60,744 nt of DNA from Bacteroidota bacterium (GCA_022562895.1 JADFOK010000014.1:1-60744); one strand, 5' to 3'; counted from the stretch's first letter, positions 37,705 to 47,821 are shown. Numbers and translations are program-made. The notes: generated by a model not told the origin, from the sequence alone.

Positions 37705-38646
37705 TTATTTTATAAGATATCCCAAAGCGGGTGCATCATCAAAATAGATCAACAATGTATTTACACCTAATTGTATTGGAATAGAAAAACTTAGTTTGTT
37801 ATTATCATTTTCGATCTTTTCAACAGGTAAAATTATATCCCCATAGGAGTAGGTCACTTTATCGGTTCGAATATTTGTTATTGCGAATTGAATTTCATCA
37901 AAATACATTTCCGTATAGATAATTCCCTTGTTTGGAGTTTCTATATCTGAAAGAAGTAATTGTTTTTCAATAATAAGTGGTCTATAAGAAAACTCCTGGC
38001 TACTTACTTCTTCTGAAATAAAAGCATCTTCATAAATATCTGGATAATGAGTATTGAAAAATAAATCAGGAGGTGTTTTATAGTAAAAATAGCTAGGTTC
38101 CTTTATAAATTTTTGATGGTACTTCCCGGCTCCCCAGGTAGTATCAAAGAGAAAGGGTTTCCCATCTATCAATGCCACATTCCACATATGAATCGTATTA
38201 AAGGGTCTCCCAATATCACTGAAGTTTGTTTTTGTATCGCCTCTAACCAAATAATTACTTATCCCCTGCAACTCGCAAAGCCTTTCGAATAACATGGCAT
38301 AGCCTTCACAAACAGCAATTCCTTTTTGTAGAGTACGTTTTATTATTTTTTCTCTAGTTATTTCTTCTTTTTGATTGCGCTCTCTATAATTCTTAAAATT
38401 GTAATCAAATTTTTTATATTCTTCCGGATCGTAAGCAATGTTTTTAATAATCCAACTGTAAATAGCTCGTATTTTTTCTTCTTCGGTAATAAAATCCCGC
38501 GTGATAAATTTTGAAATATCTTCAGGGGTATCACAATTGGTAGGATATAACAAAATTATTGCATCTATTTTTTCATAATCCTGTGAAAAAGAAGCCGCTG
38601 TGTAAAACAAAATAAAAATGAACCCTATATTTTTTAAAAGTTCCAT
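37705..38646 (-). CDS. Secreted transglutaminase-like protein
   Basis: 313 residues from the ATG at 38646; an in-frame start six codons earlier gives a poorer signal peptide. The signal peptide ends SFSQ. A transglutaminase-like domain lies at about 45-195, with IYSWIIKNIAYD, GIAVCEGYAMLFERLC (catalytic Cys), NTIHMWNVALIDGKPFLFDTTWG (His and Asp). The last 100 residues form a beta-rich tail. It may act as a protease or a cell-wall/protein cross-linker in the periplasm. Confidence 0.82.
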   Translation of the reverse strand: MELLKNIGFIFILFYTAASFSQDYEKIDAIILLYPTNCDTPEDISKFITRDFITEEEKIRAIYSWIIKNIAYDPEEYKKFDYNFKNYRERNQKEEITREKIIKRTLQKGIAVCEGYAMLFERLCELQGISNYLVRGDTKTNFSDIGRPFNTIHMWNVALIDGKPFLFDTTWGAGKYHQKFIKEPSYFYYKTPPDLFFNTHYPDIYEDAFISEEVSSQEFSYRPLIIEKQLLLSDIETPNKGIIYTEMYFDEIQFAITNIRTDKVTYSYGDIILPVEKIENDNNKLSFSIPIQLGVNTLLIYFDDAPALGYLIK

Positions 38647-38676
38647 AGTATAAATATAAAACAAAGAAAGGTAACC

Positions 38677-39423
38677 CTAGAGAAAATGATACAACACCGG
38701 TTTACTGGGCGATGCATCGTTATGAAACGGTGCTATTTGAAGGTTCAACAAATATCTTCCATCTTCTATATGATCGGGAACATAAATTAATTCTGTGATC
38801 GTTGCATTAAGGCGTGGTGATTGGGGATAACCCCAAAATGCCTTGTGTGCCAATAGTTTACCATCATCTTTTTCTTTATCTACAGAGGGTAGGTCAATTA
38901 ATAGATGTTGGACTCCAATTTCTCTTATGAAGGTAGCTGCTTCCTGTTTTAGATAAGGCCAGTTTGAATTTGAATAATCTTGCACTTTTTTTGATTCCAT
39001 ATTAGGAAGTGTACGTATCACAAGAGCTTCAGGATGTTTTCCATCAAGTAGGTTTTTAATTTGATTTGCTGAAATTACACGATCCTCGCCTGCATTTTCA
39101 GGTACTACCGAGATTACTTCTGTAATAAAGAAAAAGTTTTTTAAGACTTCATTTACCGAATGAAATTCAGGAGTAATATGTCCAATACACTCGGTATGAG
39201 TGCCATGAGCATGTGGATTAAAAGAAATATTATTAAAGTTTACCGAAGCACCTTCACTTACTTTACCAATCCAATTATCTGTCTTTACAGGTTCAATTTT
39301 TGGTATATCCAAATACCAGGCCCGAGGATTGTTTTTTGATGCTTCCAGGGTAATAGAAATATCTAAAGGATTGGACAAATCCACTGTTACCATCCTATCA
39401 TCTATTTTGAAAGTTGCTTTCAA
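38677..39423 (-). CDS. Cyclase / kynurenine formamidase-like hydrolase
   Basis: 248 residues. The metal-binding motif is HAHGTHTECIGH near residue 72, in place of the usual HxGTHxDxxxH, so Glu replaces Asp. RTLPNMESKK and HLLIDLPSVDKEKDDG follow the family pattern. The reaction is probably hydrolysis of an N-formyl or cyclic amide, but the substrate is not fixed. It is 19 bp from hemW on the same strand. Confidence 0.78.
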   Translation of the reverse strand: MKATFKIDDRMVTVDLSNPLDISITLEASKNNPRAWYLDIPKIEPVKTDNWIGKVSEGASVNFNNISFNPHAHGTHTECIGHITPEFHSVNEVLKNFFFITEVISVVPENAGEDRVISANQIKNLLDGKHPEALVIRTLPNMESKKVQDYSNSNWPYLKQEAATFIREIGVQHLLIDLPSVDKEKDDGKLLAHKAFWGYPQSPRLNATITELIYVPDHIEDGRYLLNLQIAPFHNDASPSKPVLYHFL

Positions 39424-39442
39424 ATTATTTTCTCTTTTGAAT

Positions 39443-40573
39443 TCAGGATAAATTTACTAAAAACAAATCTGAAGCAATTCCGTCCCCTAAAAATTTTCCT
39501 TTTTTAGTGATTTTTAACGTATCATCTTCAAAATACAGCAATTGGTTTTCTACATGTTTTTCAACTTGTTCTAAAAGATAATCCTTATATCGTTTTCCAA
39601 AGTCGTTTTCAACCTTTACTAACGAAACTCCCCACATTGTACGTAAACCCGTCATGATATATTCGTTGTATTTATCGGTAACCGATAAAACTTCAAATTC
39701 TAAAGGAATATTACCCTCATTAATACTCTTTATGTATTTTATATTATTGGAAATATTCCAGCTACGTTGATTACCATCAAACGAATGGGCAGAAGGGCCA
39801 ATTCCTAAATAGGGTTTTCCTTGCCAATAACCCGTATTGTTTTGTGAAAAATAACCAGGCTTTCCGAAGTTAGAAAATTCATAATTTATATATCCTGCAT
39901 TTTCTAAGGTATCGATCATTAGTTCGTAATGAGATCTTGTTTCTTCATCATTTACCGGAGCTACTTTTCCTTGCTCAATAAATTTTTTCAATGCTGTTTT
40001 AGGCTCAACTGTTAAGGCATAACATGAAATGTGAGGAATATTCAAAGAAAGTGTTATTTCGAGGTTTTCCTTCCATCGGTCAATAGTCAAGCCCGGAATT
40101 CCATAAATAAGATCGATACTTATATTTTTGAAATATTTTTTTGCTAATTGAATACATTCCAGGGCTTCCTTAGCACTGTGTACTCGATTCATTAACAGTA
40201 GATCTTCTGCAAAAAAGGATTGTACCCCGATGCTTAAACGATTTATTTGACTATCATGCAATTGGGCTATTAAATTGCTAGAAAGATCATCCGGGTTAGC
40301 TTCCAGAGTAATTTCAGCGTTCTCAACAACTATATAATGTTTATGTATGGTATTGAAAATCTGTTTCAGTTCTTGTTCGGAAAGTAAACTTGGGGTACCA
40401 CCACCAAAGTATATGGTTTGTAAGGGTTGATTTAATTCTCTCTTCCGAATAATTAATTCGGTACAGAGTGATTTTATCAACTCCTCTTTTCTTTTCAAAT
40501 TAGTAGAAAAATGAAAATTGCAATAATGGCAAGCTTGCTTACAAAAGGGAATATGGAGGTAGATACCAGACAT
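39443..40573 (-). CDS. hemW: HemW-like radical SAM heme chaperone
   Basis: 376 residues. IYLHIPFCKQACHYCNFHFS gives C11, C15 and C18 of the radical SAM cluster; TIYFGGGTPSLLS, LTLEANPDD-like ITLEANPDDLS and RLSIGVQSF are HemW/HemN hallmarks. The C-terminal YIMTGLRTMWGV fits HemW. It carries heme rather than oxidising coproporphyrinogen. It is two bases from the upstream LolA-like gene. Confidence 0.88.
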   Translation of the reverse strand: MSGIYLHIPFCKQACHYCNFHFSTNLKRKEELIKSLCTELIIRKRELNQPLQTIYFGGGTPSLLSEQELKQIFNTIHKHYIVVENAEITLEANPDDLSSNLIAQLHDSQINRLSIGVQSFFAEDLLLMNRVHSAKEALECIQLAKKYFKNISIDLIYGIPGLTIDRWKENLEITLSLNIPHISCYALTVEPKTALKKFIEQGKVAPVNDEETRSHYELMIDTLENAGYINYEFSNFGKPGYFSQNNTGYWQGKPYLGIGPSAHSFDGNQRSWNISNNIKYIKSINEGNIPLEFEVLSVTDKYNEYIMTGLRTMWGVSLVKVENDFGKRYKDYLLEQVEKHVENQLLYFEDDTLKITKKGKFLGDGIASDLFLVNLS

Positions 40574-40575
40574 AA

Positions 40576-41199
40576 TTATAAATAGGTGTAAAGTAAAGTG
40601 ACCTTACCTTTAACATCTTTATCAGTTTTTTGTTGATTGATTACATTTTGTTTTCTTCCTATAAATTTTAGAGGAATTTTAAATTCTTTAATACTAAATG
40701 TAATAATTGATTTTGAAGGATATATATTATTACTATACGAATGGATGATATGAAAAGTACCATTTTTACGAGTATTTAGAGTTGCTTCATAAATTAAAAA
40801 AGATTGCTCGTCAAAAATAATATCAGCGGTAATCCAATCGCTTTTCTGATCTAACGAAACCAGTTTATATATTAAATTATTTTTTTTTCTGGATAAAAAT
40901 ATAGCATGTAATGGAGTAGAAAACAACTCGTTAAACTGATTAACAAAGCCTTTTTTAGGGAGTAGTGCTAATCCTTTCCCTTTTACTATAGTTTTTTTGT
41001 TTTTTCTAAATTCTACATAAACTTGTTTGTTTGGAATGTTCATTCCTTCGACCTCAATTTTTACGATGATGTTGCATTTTAAATCAAGATTCGGTGAATA
41101 TTTCTCAATTAAAGTTTTAATATTTTCATCATTGATTTGATTTTGAGCAAACAATCCAAATACATTAAAACAAAATAAGATGTAGCATAATCTTTTCAT
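40576..41199 (-). CDS. Exported protein, LolA-like beta fold (weak)
   Basis: 207 residues. The signal peptide ends LFAQ (residue 19). The mature part is beta-rich, with KQVYVEFRKNKKTIVKGKG and FDEQSFLIYEATL, resembling LolA/LolB-type outer-membrane lipoprotein-sorting folds, though too weakly to name. The start overlaps the permease stop (TAATG), so it is translationally coupled to the ABC exporter. Confidence 0.6.
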   Translation of the reverse strand: MKRLCYILFCFNVFGLFAQNQINDENIKTLIEKYSPNLDLKCNIIVKIEVEGMNIPNKQVYVEFRKNKKTIVKGKGLALLPKKGFVNQFNELFSTPLHAIFLSRKKNNLIYKLVSLDQKSDWITADIIFDEQSFLIYEATLNTRKNGTFHIIHSYSNNIYPSKSIITFSIKEFKIPLKFIGRKQNVINQQKTDKDVKGKVTLLYTYL

Positions 41200-42032
41200 T
41201 AAGAAATATTTAGTTTATTGAATTTATAATACGATAAGCTCATAAAAAAAATACTCATCCCCAATAGAAAATAAACTGAGTTTAAGATGCTTTTAAACGG
41301 GATATCATTTACAAATAATAATTGCCATTTAGATATATGATAAGTAAACAGAAATGGCTGCCAGGTACTAAAAATACCAAAAACGAATTTCTGTAATAAT
41401 GTATGGACTATTAATAGGCCAAGTGAAATTAGAATTGCTGTCAAGGTGTTTTTAAACCACAAAGCAAAATACATAGCCATACTCGAAAATGCAACCATAC
41501 CAATGATTGCAAATAAAATTGTGCTAAAAAATCTATTCAAGAAATTATCTTCTTGTATAAATTGAATGCCATCAATAAACACTATTACATCACCGGTATC
41601 AAAAAGTATTACTGAAGGCACTAAAGCAAATAATGCAACAACAATCATAAAACAGATAATAAATAGTATCATGCTTACTATTTTTGCTGATAATAAACTA
41701 GTTCGCGAAATAGGCTGTGTTAGTAATACCCGAATGGTACCATATTCAAATTCACTCGAAAAAATATAGGCAGTAACTATAATTATCAAAAGTGGTATAT
41801 GTACCCAAAGTGTGTTTAAAGCTAAATACGAAATTAAATATCCATTTATTATATTTCCCTCAATAAAAAAATATTCGCTTATTGATTGTAGTAAAAAATC
41901 GAAAAGCTCTTCACCATCATTATAAAATCCCAAGTTTATAATTAACATTAAAATTATTGCAATTACAAAGGTTATATAGGTTCTATAAGAACTAAAAAGT
42001 TTAAATACTTCTATTTCTATCAATCGAATCAA
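41199..42032 (-). CDS. ABC-2 type permease
   Basis: 277 residues with six transmembrane segments. The cytoplasmic SSEFEYGTIRVLLTQPISRTSLLSAKI is the coupling-helix motif of ABC-2/NatB-like permeases. It overlaps the ATPase gene by four bases (ATGA) and forms the exporter with it. The substrate is unknown. Confidence 0.85.
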   Translation of the reverse strand: MIRLIEIEVFKLFSSYRTYITFVIAIILMLIINLGFYNDGEELFDFLLQSISEYFFIEGNIINGYLISYLALNTLWVHIPLLIIIVTAYIFSSEFEYGTIRVLLTQPISRTSLLSAKIVSMILFIICFMIVVALFALVPSVILFDTGDVIVFIDGIQFIQEDNFLNRFFSTILFAIIGMVAFSSMAMYFALWFKNTLTAILISLGLLIVHTLLQKFVFGIFSTWQPFLFTYHISKWQLLFVNDIPFKSILNSVYFLLGMSIFFMSLSYYKFNKLNIS

Positions 42033-42907
42033 ACCGTTATTTCAAAATATTTTTCTTGTAATATAGTATGTGTTTCCACATTTATGGGTGTACTTTTTAA
42101 AGTTACTAATTTGTTTACTGTTTTTGCAATTTCATTTGGGCATAAATGTAAAATTACTTTGAAATCGCTTTCAAAAATGCCATTAATATTAAGTAGATAC
42201 AATTTAGTTTCTTCAGAAAAACTTTCCTCAAAAGTAAAAATGATTTTTTTCTTTGATTTTATTAGATCCTCTTTTGTAATATTAAATGCAATTTTACCTT
42301 GATGCAGTAAAATAAAGGTATCTGCAAACTGCTCTAATTCGTTTAAAAGATGAGAGGACACAAAAATAGTCGTCCCGTTTTCACTCAACTCTTTTAATAA
42401 ATTCTTTAATTCAAGAAAACCATTCGGATCTAATCCATTAAACGGTTCATCCAGGATTAACATTTCTGGATTTCGCAATAATGCTTGGGCAATAGCCAAT
42501 CGTTGCTTCATTCCGGTAGAAAAAAACTTTACTTTTTTGCGGTTAACTTGAGCTAATCCAACTTTGTCTAAAAGGGCATCTATATCTATAGTGCTTTTAC
42601 TTATTCTTTTTATGAGAGTTAAATTTTTATTAGCTGATAGATAAGGATAAAAAGAAGGTGTTTCTATTAAATATCCACAGTATTGACGTAGCTCAGAAAA
42701 TGTTGGTTGAGGAATATTTTTTATATATAATTTTCCTTTATCAGGAAATACAAGACCCGCTAATATTTTAATGACCGAACTTTTACCTGCGCCATTAGGG
42801 CCTAATAATCCAACTATTTTGCCTTTAGTTACAAAAAAATTAATATTGTTTAATATGTCTTGATTACCATATCGAAGTGATAGATTTTCAACTTGTATGA
42901 ATTGCAT
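42029..42907 (-). CDS. ABC transporter ATP-binding protein
   Basis: 292 residues from the ATG at 42907; a TTG two codons upstream is the longer reading. Walker A GLLGPNGAGKSS (about 34-45), signature FSTGMKQRLAIAQ, Walker B MLILDEPF and the H-loop SSHLL are all present. The TAATG overlap with the preceding gene supports the chosen start. It energises the ABC-2 permease encoded next. Confidence 0.9.
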   Translation of the reverse strand: MQFIQVENLSLRYGNQDILNNINFFVTKGKIVGLLGPNGAGKSSVIKILAGLVFPDKGKLYIKNIPQPTFSELRQYCGYLIETPSFYPYLSANKNLTLIKRISKSTIDIDALLDKVGLAQVNRKKVKFFSTGMKQRLAIAQALLRNPEMLILDEPFNGLDPNGFLELKNLLKELSENGTTIFVSSHLLNELEQFADTFILLHQGKIAFNITKEDLIKSKKKIIFTFEESFSEETKLYLLNINGIFESDFKVILHLCPNEIAKTVNKLVTLKSTPINVETHTILQEKYFEITV

Positions 42908-43449
42908 TACCAATAAAAGTTTTGTAGTTGATATTTTTTAGTAAATAAAATTTTAACCCAAAAGTCTTTTTTAATTAGAACTAAGGGGTTTTTCACAAAA
43001 TTATCAGGAAATATATGAAACCAACGATACCCCCTATTATATAAATATTCTTTTACTTTATTTTGATATAGTAAATCTGAAGAAGCAACTAAAACTGCAT
43101 CACGTTGACATTTAGAAAATATAAATGGTTTTACTAAACGATTGTCATAACCATAATTGTAAAGTCTATCTTTAATTTGTTTGTAATTTTGGTATCTCCC
43201 ATAAGCATCAATTTCTGCAAAAATTGGAAGTGTAAATCCATTCATTGTAATATACAACCAAATAAAAGTTTGAATTTCAAAAGGAGAATTAAATGCCTGT
43301 GTAGTATTTTGAAATCCAATTACAAATATGAGAATTCCCAGGAGAGCAATAAAATGCAAGCACTTACCAACCTTTACATATCTTACAAATTGATTAATTT
43401 TAATGGTAACAGATGAAGGATAATTTTTTGTAAGGTTTGTCTTTTCCAT
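42907..43449 (-). CDS. Two-helix membrane protein of the ABC-exporter operon
   Basis: 180 residues from the ATG at 43449. Two transmembrane helices lie at about 33-52 and 66-86; the C-terminal part is a cytoplasmic domain with NYKQIKDRLYNYGYDNR and CQRDAVLVASSDL. I recognise similar proteins in flavobacteria but no function. It is the first gene of the minus-strand operon and its stop overlaps the ATPase start (TAATG). Confidence 0.7.
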   Translation of the reverse strand: MEKTNLTKNYPSSVTIKINQFVRYVKVGKCLHFIALLGILIFVIGFQNTTQAFNSPFEIQTFIWLYITMNGFTLPIFAEIDAYGRYQNYKQIKDRLYNYGYDNRLVKPFIFSKCQRDAVLVASSDLLYQNKVKEYLYNRGYRWFHIFPDNFVKNPLVLIKKDFWVKILFTKKYQLQNFYW

Positions 43450-43591
43450 AATCAAATATAATGATATATATGAAAAAGATTTTATAAAAATAAGTTATAA
43501 TTGTTAGGTTTCAATTAATATTAATTTAAAAATTTTTATTGCTGAAGTGTTGACATTGTTAGTGATACATTTTTCTTTAAGTTTTTTCTAC

Positions 43592-44146
43592 TTACTTTTT
43601 TACTCTTCCCTCATTTTGTTTTACGAAGGCTGTCCAACCTGTATAGCTTTTTCCGATTGATATTTTTCCAGCATTATAAAAATGACATACTGCAGCTGCC
43701 AAACCATCGGTGGCATCAAAATTTTTGGGCAATTCTTTAAGTTTTAATAAGTTTTGCAACATTTTAGCTACTTGTTCCTTACTGGCGTTTCCATTTCCTG
43801 TAATTGCCATTTTTATTTTTTTAGGAGAATATTCAGTAATAGGTATTTGTCTTGATAGTCCTGCTGCCATGGCCACCCCTTGTGCCCTGCCAAGCTTAAG
43901 CATTGATTGAACATTTTTTCCAAAGAAAGGAGCTTCAATTGCAATCTCATCTGGTTTAAAAGTATCGATTAACTCTACAGTGCGTTCAAAGATAAGTTTC
44001 AGTTTTAGATAATGATCCTTGTATTTTTTAAGTTGTAATTCGTTGAGTTGTAAAAATTGCATTTCTTTACCTACAACTTTTATAAGTCCGTAACCCATAA
44101 TAGTTGTACCCGGATCGATGCCTAATATGATCTTTTCAGTAATCAT
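43592..44146 (-). CDS. ruvC: Crossover junction endodeoxyribonuclease RuvC
   Basis: 184 residues from the ATG at 44146; a TTG two codons earlier is also in frame. Catalytic acids are in LGIDPGTTIMGYG (first Asp), AIEAPFFGKN (Glu) and NFDATDGLAAAVCH (two Asp). SMLKLGRAQGVAMAA is also conserved. It cuts Holliday junctions. RuvA and RuvB are not encoded next to it. Confidence 0.92.
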   Translation of the reverse strand: MITEKIILGIDPGTTIMGYGLIKVVGKEMQFLQLNELQLKKYKDHYLKLKLIFERTVELIDTFKPDEIAIEAPFFGKNVQSMLKLGRAQGVAMAAGLSRQIPITEYSPKKIKMAITGNGNASKEQVAKMLQNLLKLKELPKNFDATDGLAAAVCHFYNAGKISIGKSYTGWTAFVKQNEGRVKK

Positions 44147-44176
44147 TAGCAAAAAGTTTTAATATATTAGCTATTC

Positions 44177-45127
44177 ATGATTGCATATTCCCACAAAACT
44201 AAACAATATCTTCTTCTAGCCCTAAAAGTTTTTATTTTGGGGATAACATTTGGATATATTTATTTTAAAATTACTCAAAATGAAACCCTAGATTTAAAAG
44301 AATTTTCATCTGAGGTATTTTCAAAAAACAATAATTCTATAGGTTCAATACTCATTTTCTTTTTATTAGCCATTGCCAATTGGTTTTTTGAAATATTAAA
44401 ATGGAAAACAGTAGCTTCAGTGGTTCAAAAACTTTCTTTTTTAACAGCGATGAAACAAAGCTTATATTCGTTAACTGTATCTCTTGCAACTCCAAATAGA
44501 ATAGGCGATTATGGCGCTAAAGCGTACTTTTTTGAACTGGAAAAACGCAAACAAATACTATTGCTTAATTTTTTTTCCAATAGTGTACAAATGGGTGTTA
44601 CTATTTTATTTGGGTTTTTAGGATTGACCTATATCATACAAAAATTTGGGTTGTCCATTTCTTTTTCAAAACTGGCAATTGGTGTTTTTAGTTTAATTCT
44701 AATTGTTATTTTGGGATTTGTTTTTAAAGAACAGCAATTGATTGTAAAAGGACTTTCTATTTCCAAAGTATTGAATCACATTAAAAACCTCTCTTTTTTA
44801 GTAAAAATCAAGGCCATTACTTATTCATTCATACGTTACCTTATTTTTAGTTATTTGTTTTTTTATTTATTACTGTTCTTTGGAGCTACTATATCTTTAT
44901 ATGAAGCGTTCCCTATTATTTTTACTATGTATCTCCTGGTATCTCTCGTTCCTACAATTTTTATTTTTGATGTAATAGTTCGTGGAGGTACAGCCGTTTG
45001 GTTGTTTTCTATAATTGGTGTGTCGGAGCTTACGGTACTTAGTACTGTACTGGCAATGTGGATGCTAAATTTTGTATTTCCATCTATTTTGGGAGGGTAC
45101 TATATGTTTACTTACAAACCTAGATAA
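44177..45127 (+). CDS. LPG-synthase-type flippase-like membrane protein
   Basis: 316 residues with 8 transmembrane helices, of the UPF0104/lysylphosphatidylglycerol synthase TM family. SLATPNRIGDYGAKAYFFE is the family's characteristic segment and DVIVRGGTAVWLFS follows near the end. Such proteins may flip or transfer lipids. The next gene, a GT2, begins two bases after the stop, suggesting a shared lipid-glycan step. Confidence 0.78.
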   Translation: MIAYSHKTKQYLLLALKVFILGITFGYIYFKITQNETLDLKEFSSEVFSKNNNSIGSILIFFLLAIANWFFEILKWKTVASVVQKLSFLTAMKQSLYSLTVSLATPNRIGDYGAKAYFFELEKRKQILLLNFFSNSVQMGVTILFGFLGLTYIIQKFGLSISFSKLAIGVFSLILIVILGFVFKEQQLIVKGLSISKVLNHIKNLSFLVKIKAITYSFIRYLIFSYLFFYLLLFFGATISLYEAFPIIFTMYLLVSLVPTIFIFDVIVRGGTAVWLFSIIGVSELTVLSTVLAMWMLNFVFPSILGGYYMFTYKPR

Positions 45128-45129
45128 TC

Positions 45130-46290
45130 GTGATTATAACAGGATTCCTTTTAATGTTAATCTACCTATTTGTTATGGGCATATTGCTATTTGGGTATAA
45201 ATCTATTCCTGAATTTAAGTTTGAAAACATCCGACCACAAACCCGTTTTTCAATTGTGATTCCTTTTCGGAATGAAGCTCAAAACCTCCCTGATTTATTA
45301 CAATCACTAAAAAAATTAAAGTATCCAAGTAATTTATTTGAAATCATTTTTATTGATGATGAATCTGACGATAAATCTGTTGAAATTATAGAAACCAATT
45401 TAAAATCCCAAAATTACGCTTGGGGAGAAAAAACGTTTCAATTTAAAATAATTAAGAACAAACGTTTTTCAGCATCTCCTAAAAAAGATGCTATTACTAC
45501 AGCTATTAATATAGCTGAATATGAATGGATACTTACAACAGACGCCGATTGTAAATTTTCAGATAAATGGTTGGAAGTCTTTAATGCTTTTATTCAAAAG
45601 AAAAATCCAATAATGATTGCCGGATTGGTATGTTATAGTGAAGAAAATAGTTTCATAAACCACTTTCAAAAAATGGATAATTTAAGCTTACAATTAGTGA
45701 CAATGGGTAGCTTTGGACTCTACAATCCCATACTATGCAATGGTGCTAATCTGGCATACAAAAAGGAAGTTTTTAATGCTGTGGGTGGTTTTTCAGAAAA
45801 CAATCATATTGCTAGTGGCGATGATATTTTTTTACTGGAAAAATTAATAGAAAAATACCCTAAAGCCGTTCATTTTCTAAAAAGTAGTGATGCCATAGTA
45901 ATAACGAATTCAGAAAAAAATTGGAATACGGTCATTCAGCAAAGAATACGTTGGGCGTCCAAAACTATCAAACAAAAGAATATACTATCCAAAGGGCTGG
46001 GAATACTTGTATTTTTAACTAATCTCTTTATTATCGTTGGCTTCATAGTTAGTCTTTTTGAAACTGATTTAATCCCGTATTTCCTTATCATATTAGTGAT
46101 GAAAATGCTAATAGATTTTATTGTAATAAAAATGTGTGCTGCATTCTTTAATAAAAAAAATAATCTGTTTGTTTTTATAGCCTGCGAGTTAATTTATCCG
46201 ATTATTACAGTACTGGTAGTACTGGGGAGTATTAAAGGTTCTTATACCTGGAAAGGACGAAAAATTAATAATATTTTTTATTTAAAATAA
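45130..46290 (+). CDS. Membrane GT2 glycosyltransferase
   Basis: 386 residues, starting at GTG two bases after the flippase-like gene; no closer ATG fits. An N-terminal helix precedes a GT2 domain with FSIVIPFRNEAQNL, FIDDESDDKS, TTDADCKFS (DxD), ASGDDIFLL and QQRIRW. Three C-terminal transmembrane helices follow. It probably transfers a sugar to a membrane lipid. Confidence 0.85.
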   Translation: MIITGFLLMLIYLFVMGILLFGYKSIPEFKFENIRPQTRFSIVIPFRNEAQNLPDLLQSLKKLKYPSNLFEIIFIDDESDDKSVEIIETNLKSQNYAWGEKTFQFKIIKNKRFSASPKKDAITTAINIAEYEWILTTDADCKFSDKWLEVFNAFIQKKNPIMIAGLVCYSEENSFINHFQKMDNLSLQLVTMGSFGLYNPILCNGANLAYKKEVFNAVGGFSENNHIASGDDIFLLEKLIEKYPKAVHFLKSSDAIVITNSEKNWNTVIQQRIRWASKTIKQKNILSKGLGILVFLTNLFIIVGFIVSLFETDLIPYFLIILVMKMLIDFIVIKMCAAFFNKKNNLFVFIACELIYPIITVLVVLGSIKGSYTWKGRKINNIFYLK

Positions 46291-46324
46291 TTTTTTACCT
46301 TTAGCACAACTAAATCAGGCCCTT

Positions 46325-47215
46325 ATGAAAACCCTACTTGCTTTTTACGCACTTGCTATGTTGATATCTATCCCTATAGCAAATGCTCAAAATCAATATA
46401 CTGTTGATGGTAAACAGTACACCCTTAAAACCGATGTAGAAGGTTCACTTACCCTATTATGGAACACTATTGATGGTGAATACCGGTATTTTTTACAAAA
46501 AGGAGATGAGGTAACCGAACTTATAAATACCCTTGTCGAGCGAAAATACCAAGAAGAATATAAGGAATATCTACAATTACAAACAGCAGATGTCACAATA
46601 TCTGTAGAAAAGGTAAAGTTAACACTTCCTAGTCTTAGGGATTTTTTTAATGATTATAATTCACAAAAAGACCCTAATTATATCGCTCAAAATAAGGACA
46701 TTCAGATTAAAATTCGTTTAGGTGTTTTTGCAGGTATATCAAATAATATTTACACCGAAAATCCCGATAATACACTTCTTCCTGTTGCTGGAGTAGATTT
46801 CGAAATTATTGAGGAAGCTCATTTAAAAAGACACTCCCTCGTAATACAATTTAAACAAACTTTTGAAAACTCCGATTATAAATATTCTGCCTCACAGTTT
46901 TCATTGAATTATCGTTTTAAGTTTGTAAAAACCGAAACATTCGATGTATTTGTCAATACAAAGATTGCTTCTTATACATACGTTAAGAGAGATATAGTAG
47001 TAACAGTACCCGGTCCTGATGATATTTCCATAGTTACGGTTGTCACCGAATCGGGAGGTAGTTTTCAGGCTCCGGTTATTTTTGGTGTTGGTGCTGATAT
47101 TTCTGTAGGGAATGGTTATATTACCTTTTCATACAATGATATTGTAGGAATAGTAATAGAGAATAACGGTGATTTTCCCGTTGATTTTACATTAGGATAT
47201 AAATTCAATCTTTAA
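46325..47215 (+). CDS. Secreted, probable outer-membrane beta-barrel protein
   Basis: 296 residues. The signal peptide ends ANAQ (residue 22). The N-terminal half is a small alpha/beta domain (YTVDGKQYTLKT and LQKGDEVTELINTLVERKY); the C-terminal half has repeated amphipathic strands and ends DFTLGYKFNL, as outer-membrane barrels do. Function unknown. Monocistronic. Confidence 0.65.
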   Translation: MKTLLAFYALAMLISIPIANAQNQYTVDGKQYTLKTDVEGSLTLLWNTIDGEYRYFLQKGDEVTELINTLVERKYQEEYKEYLQLQTADVTISVEKVKLTLPSLRDFFNDYNSQKDPNYIAQNKDIQIKIRLGVFAGISNNIYTENPDNTLLPVAGVDFEIIEEAHLKRHSLVIQFKQTFENSDYKYSASQFSLNYRFKFVKTETFDVFVNTKIASYTYVKRDIVVTVPGPDDISIVTVVTESGGSFQAPVIFGVGADISVGNGYITFSYNDIVGIVIENNGDFPVDFTLGYKFNL

Positions 47216-47228
47216 GGACAACTCTAAA

Positions 47229-47711
47229 TTATTGTGTCTGAAATACTATTGGAAGTACAAAAGTTGTATTTACAGGGATTCCTCTTTTATATGCTGGTGC
47301 AACAGTGGGTAGAGAATCTATACTTTGAAGAATATACTGTTTTAACATAGGAAAATCTACCTCCAATAAACTATCAATTTCAATCTTAGTAACCCGAAGT
47401 TCTCCTGTTTTTGAGATTGAAAATTTTAATGTAATAGTATCCTGCAAACGATGCCTTGCAATAATGTTTTTGCTACTTATTGAATTATAAAGATGTGATG
47501 TTAATGTTGATTCGAAGCAGGTTTTTTGGATATTTTTTTCAGTAAATTTTTCACAATCCTTAAATGCAGGGTATTGGTCTACATCCTTCCAATTAATAGA
47601 TTTAATTTCTTCCTCATAAAAGGTTTCAGTAGAAATCTTTTTGGTTTCAAAAAATTGACAAGAAGTTGCCAAAAAGAAAAATACTATTAAAAACAAACGA
47701 TACCTCATCAT
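47229..47711 (-). CDS. Lipoprotein with TonB-C-like domain
   Basis: 160 residues from the ATG at 47711 (a second ATG follows directly). Lipobox ATSC. The C-terminal 90 residues follow the TonB C-terminal pattern: ITLKFSISKTGELRVTKI and APAYKRGIPVNTTFVLPIVF. There is no membrane anchor or Pro-rich linker, so it is not a working energy transducer; the fold may serve peptidoglycan or protein binding. Confidence 0.65.
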   Translation of the reverse strand: MMRYRLFLIVFFFLATSCQFFETKKISTETFYEEEIKSINWKDVDQYPAFKDCEKFTEKNIQKTCFESTLTSHLYNSISSKNIIARHRLQDTITLKFSISKTGELRVTKIEIDSLLEVDFPMLKQYILQSIDSLPTVAPAYKRGIPVNTTFVLPIVFQTQ

Positions 47712-47821
47712 AAAGTAATACAATCCGAAAGTACAAATTTTACTAGTATTTATAAACACAAATTGTATACTTGTACTATTTTGTAACATCTATTTTTTAT
47801 CTTCGACAAATCTTTATCACT

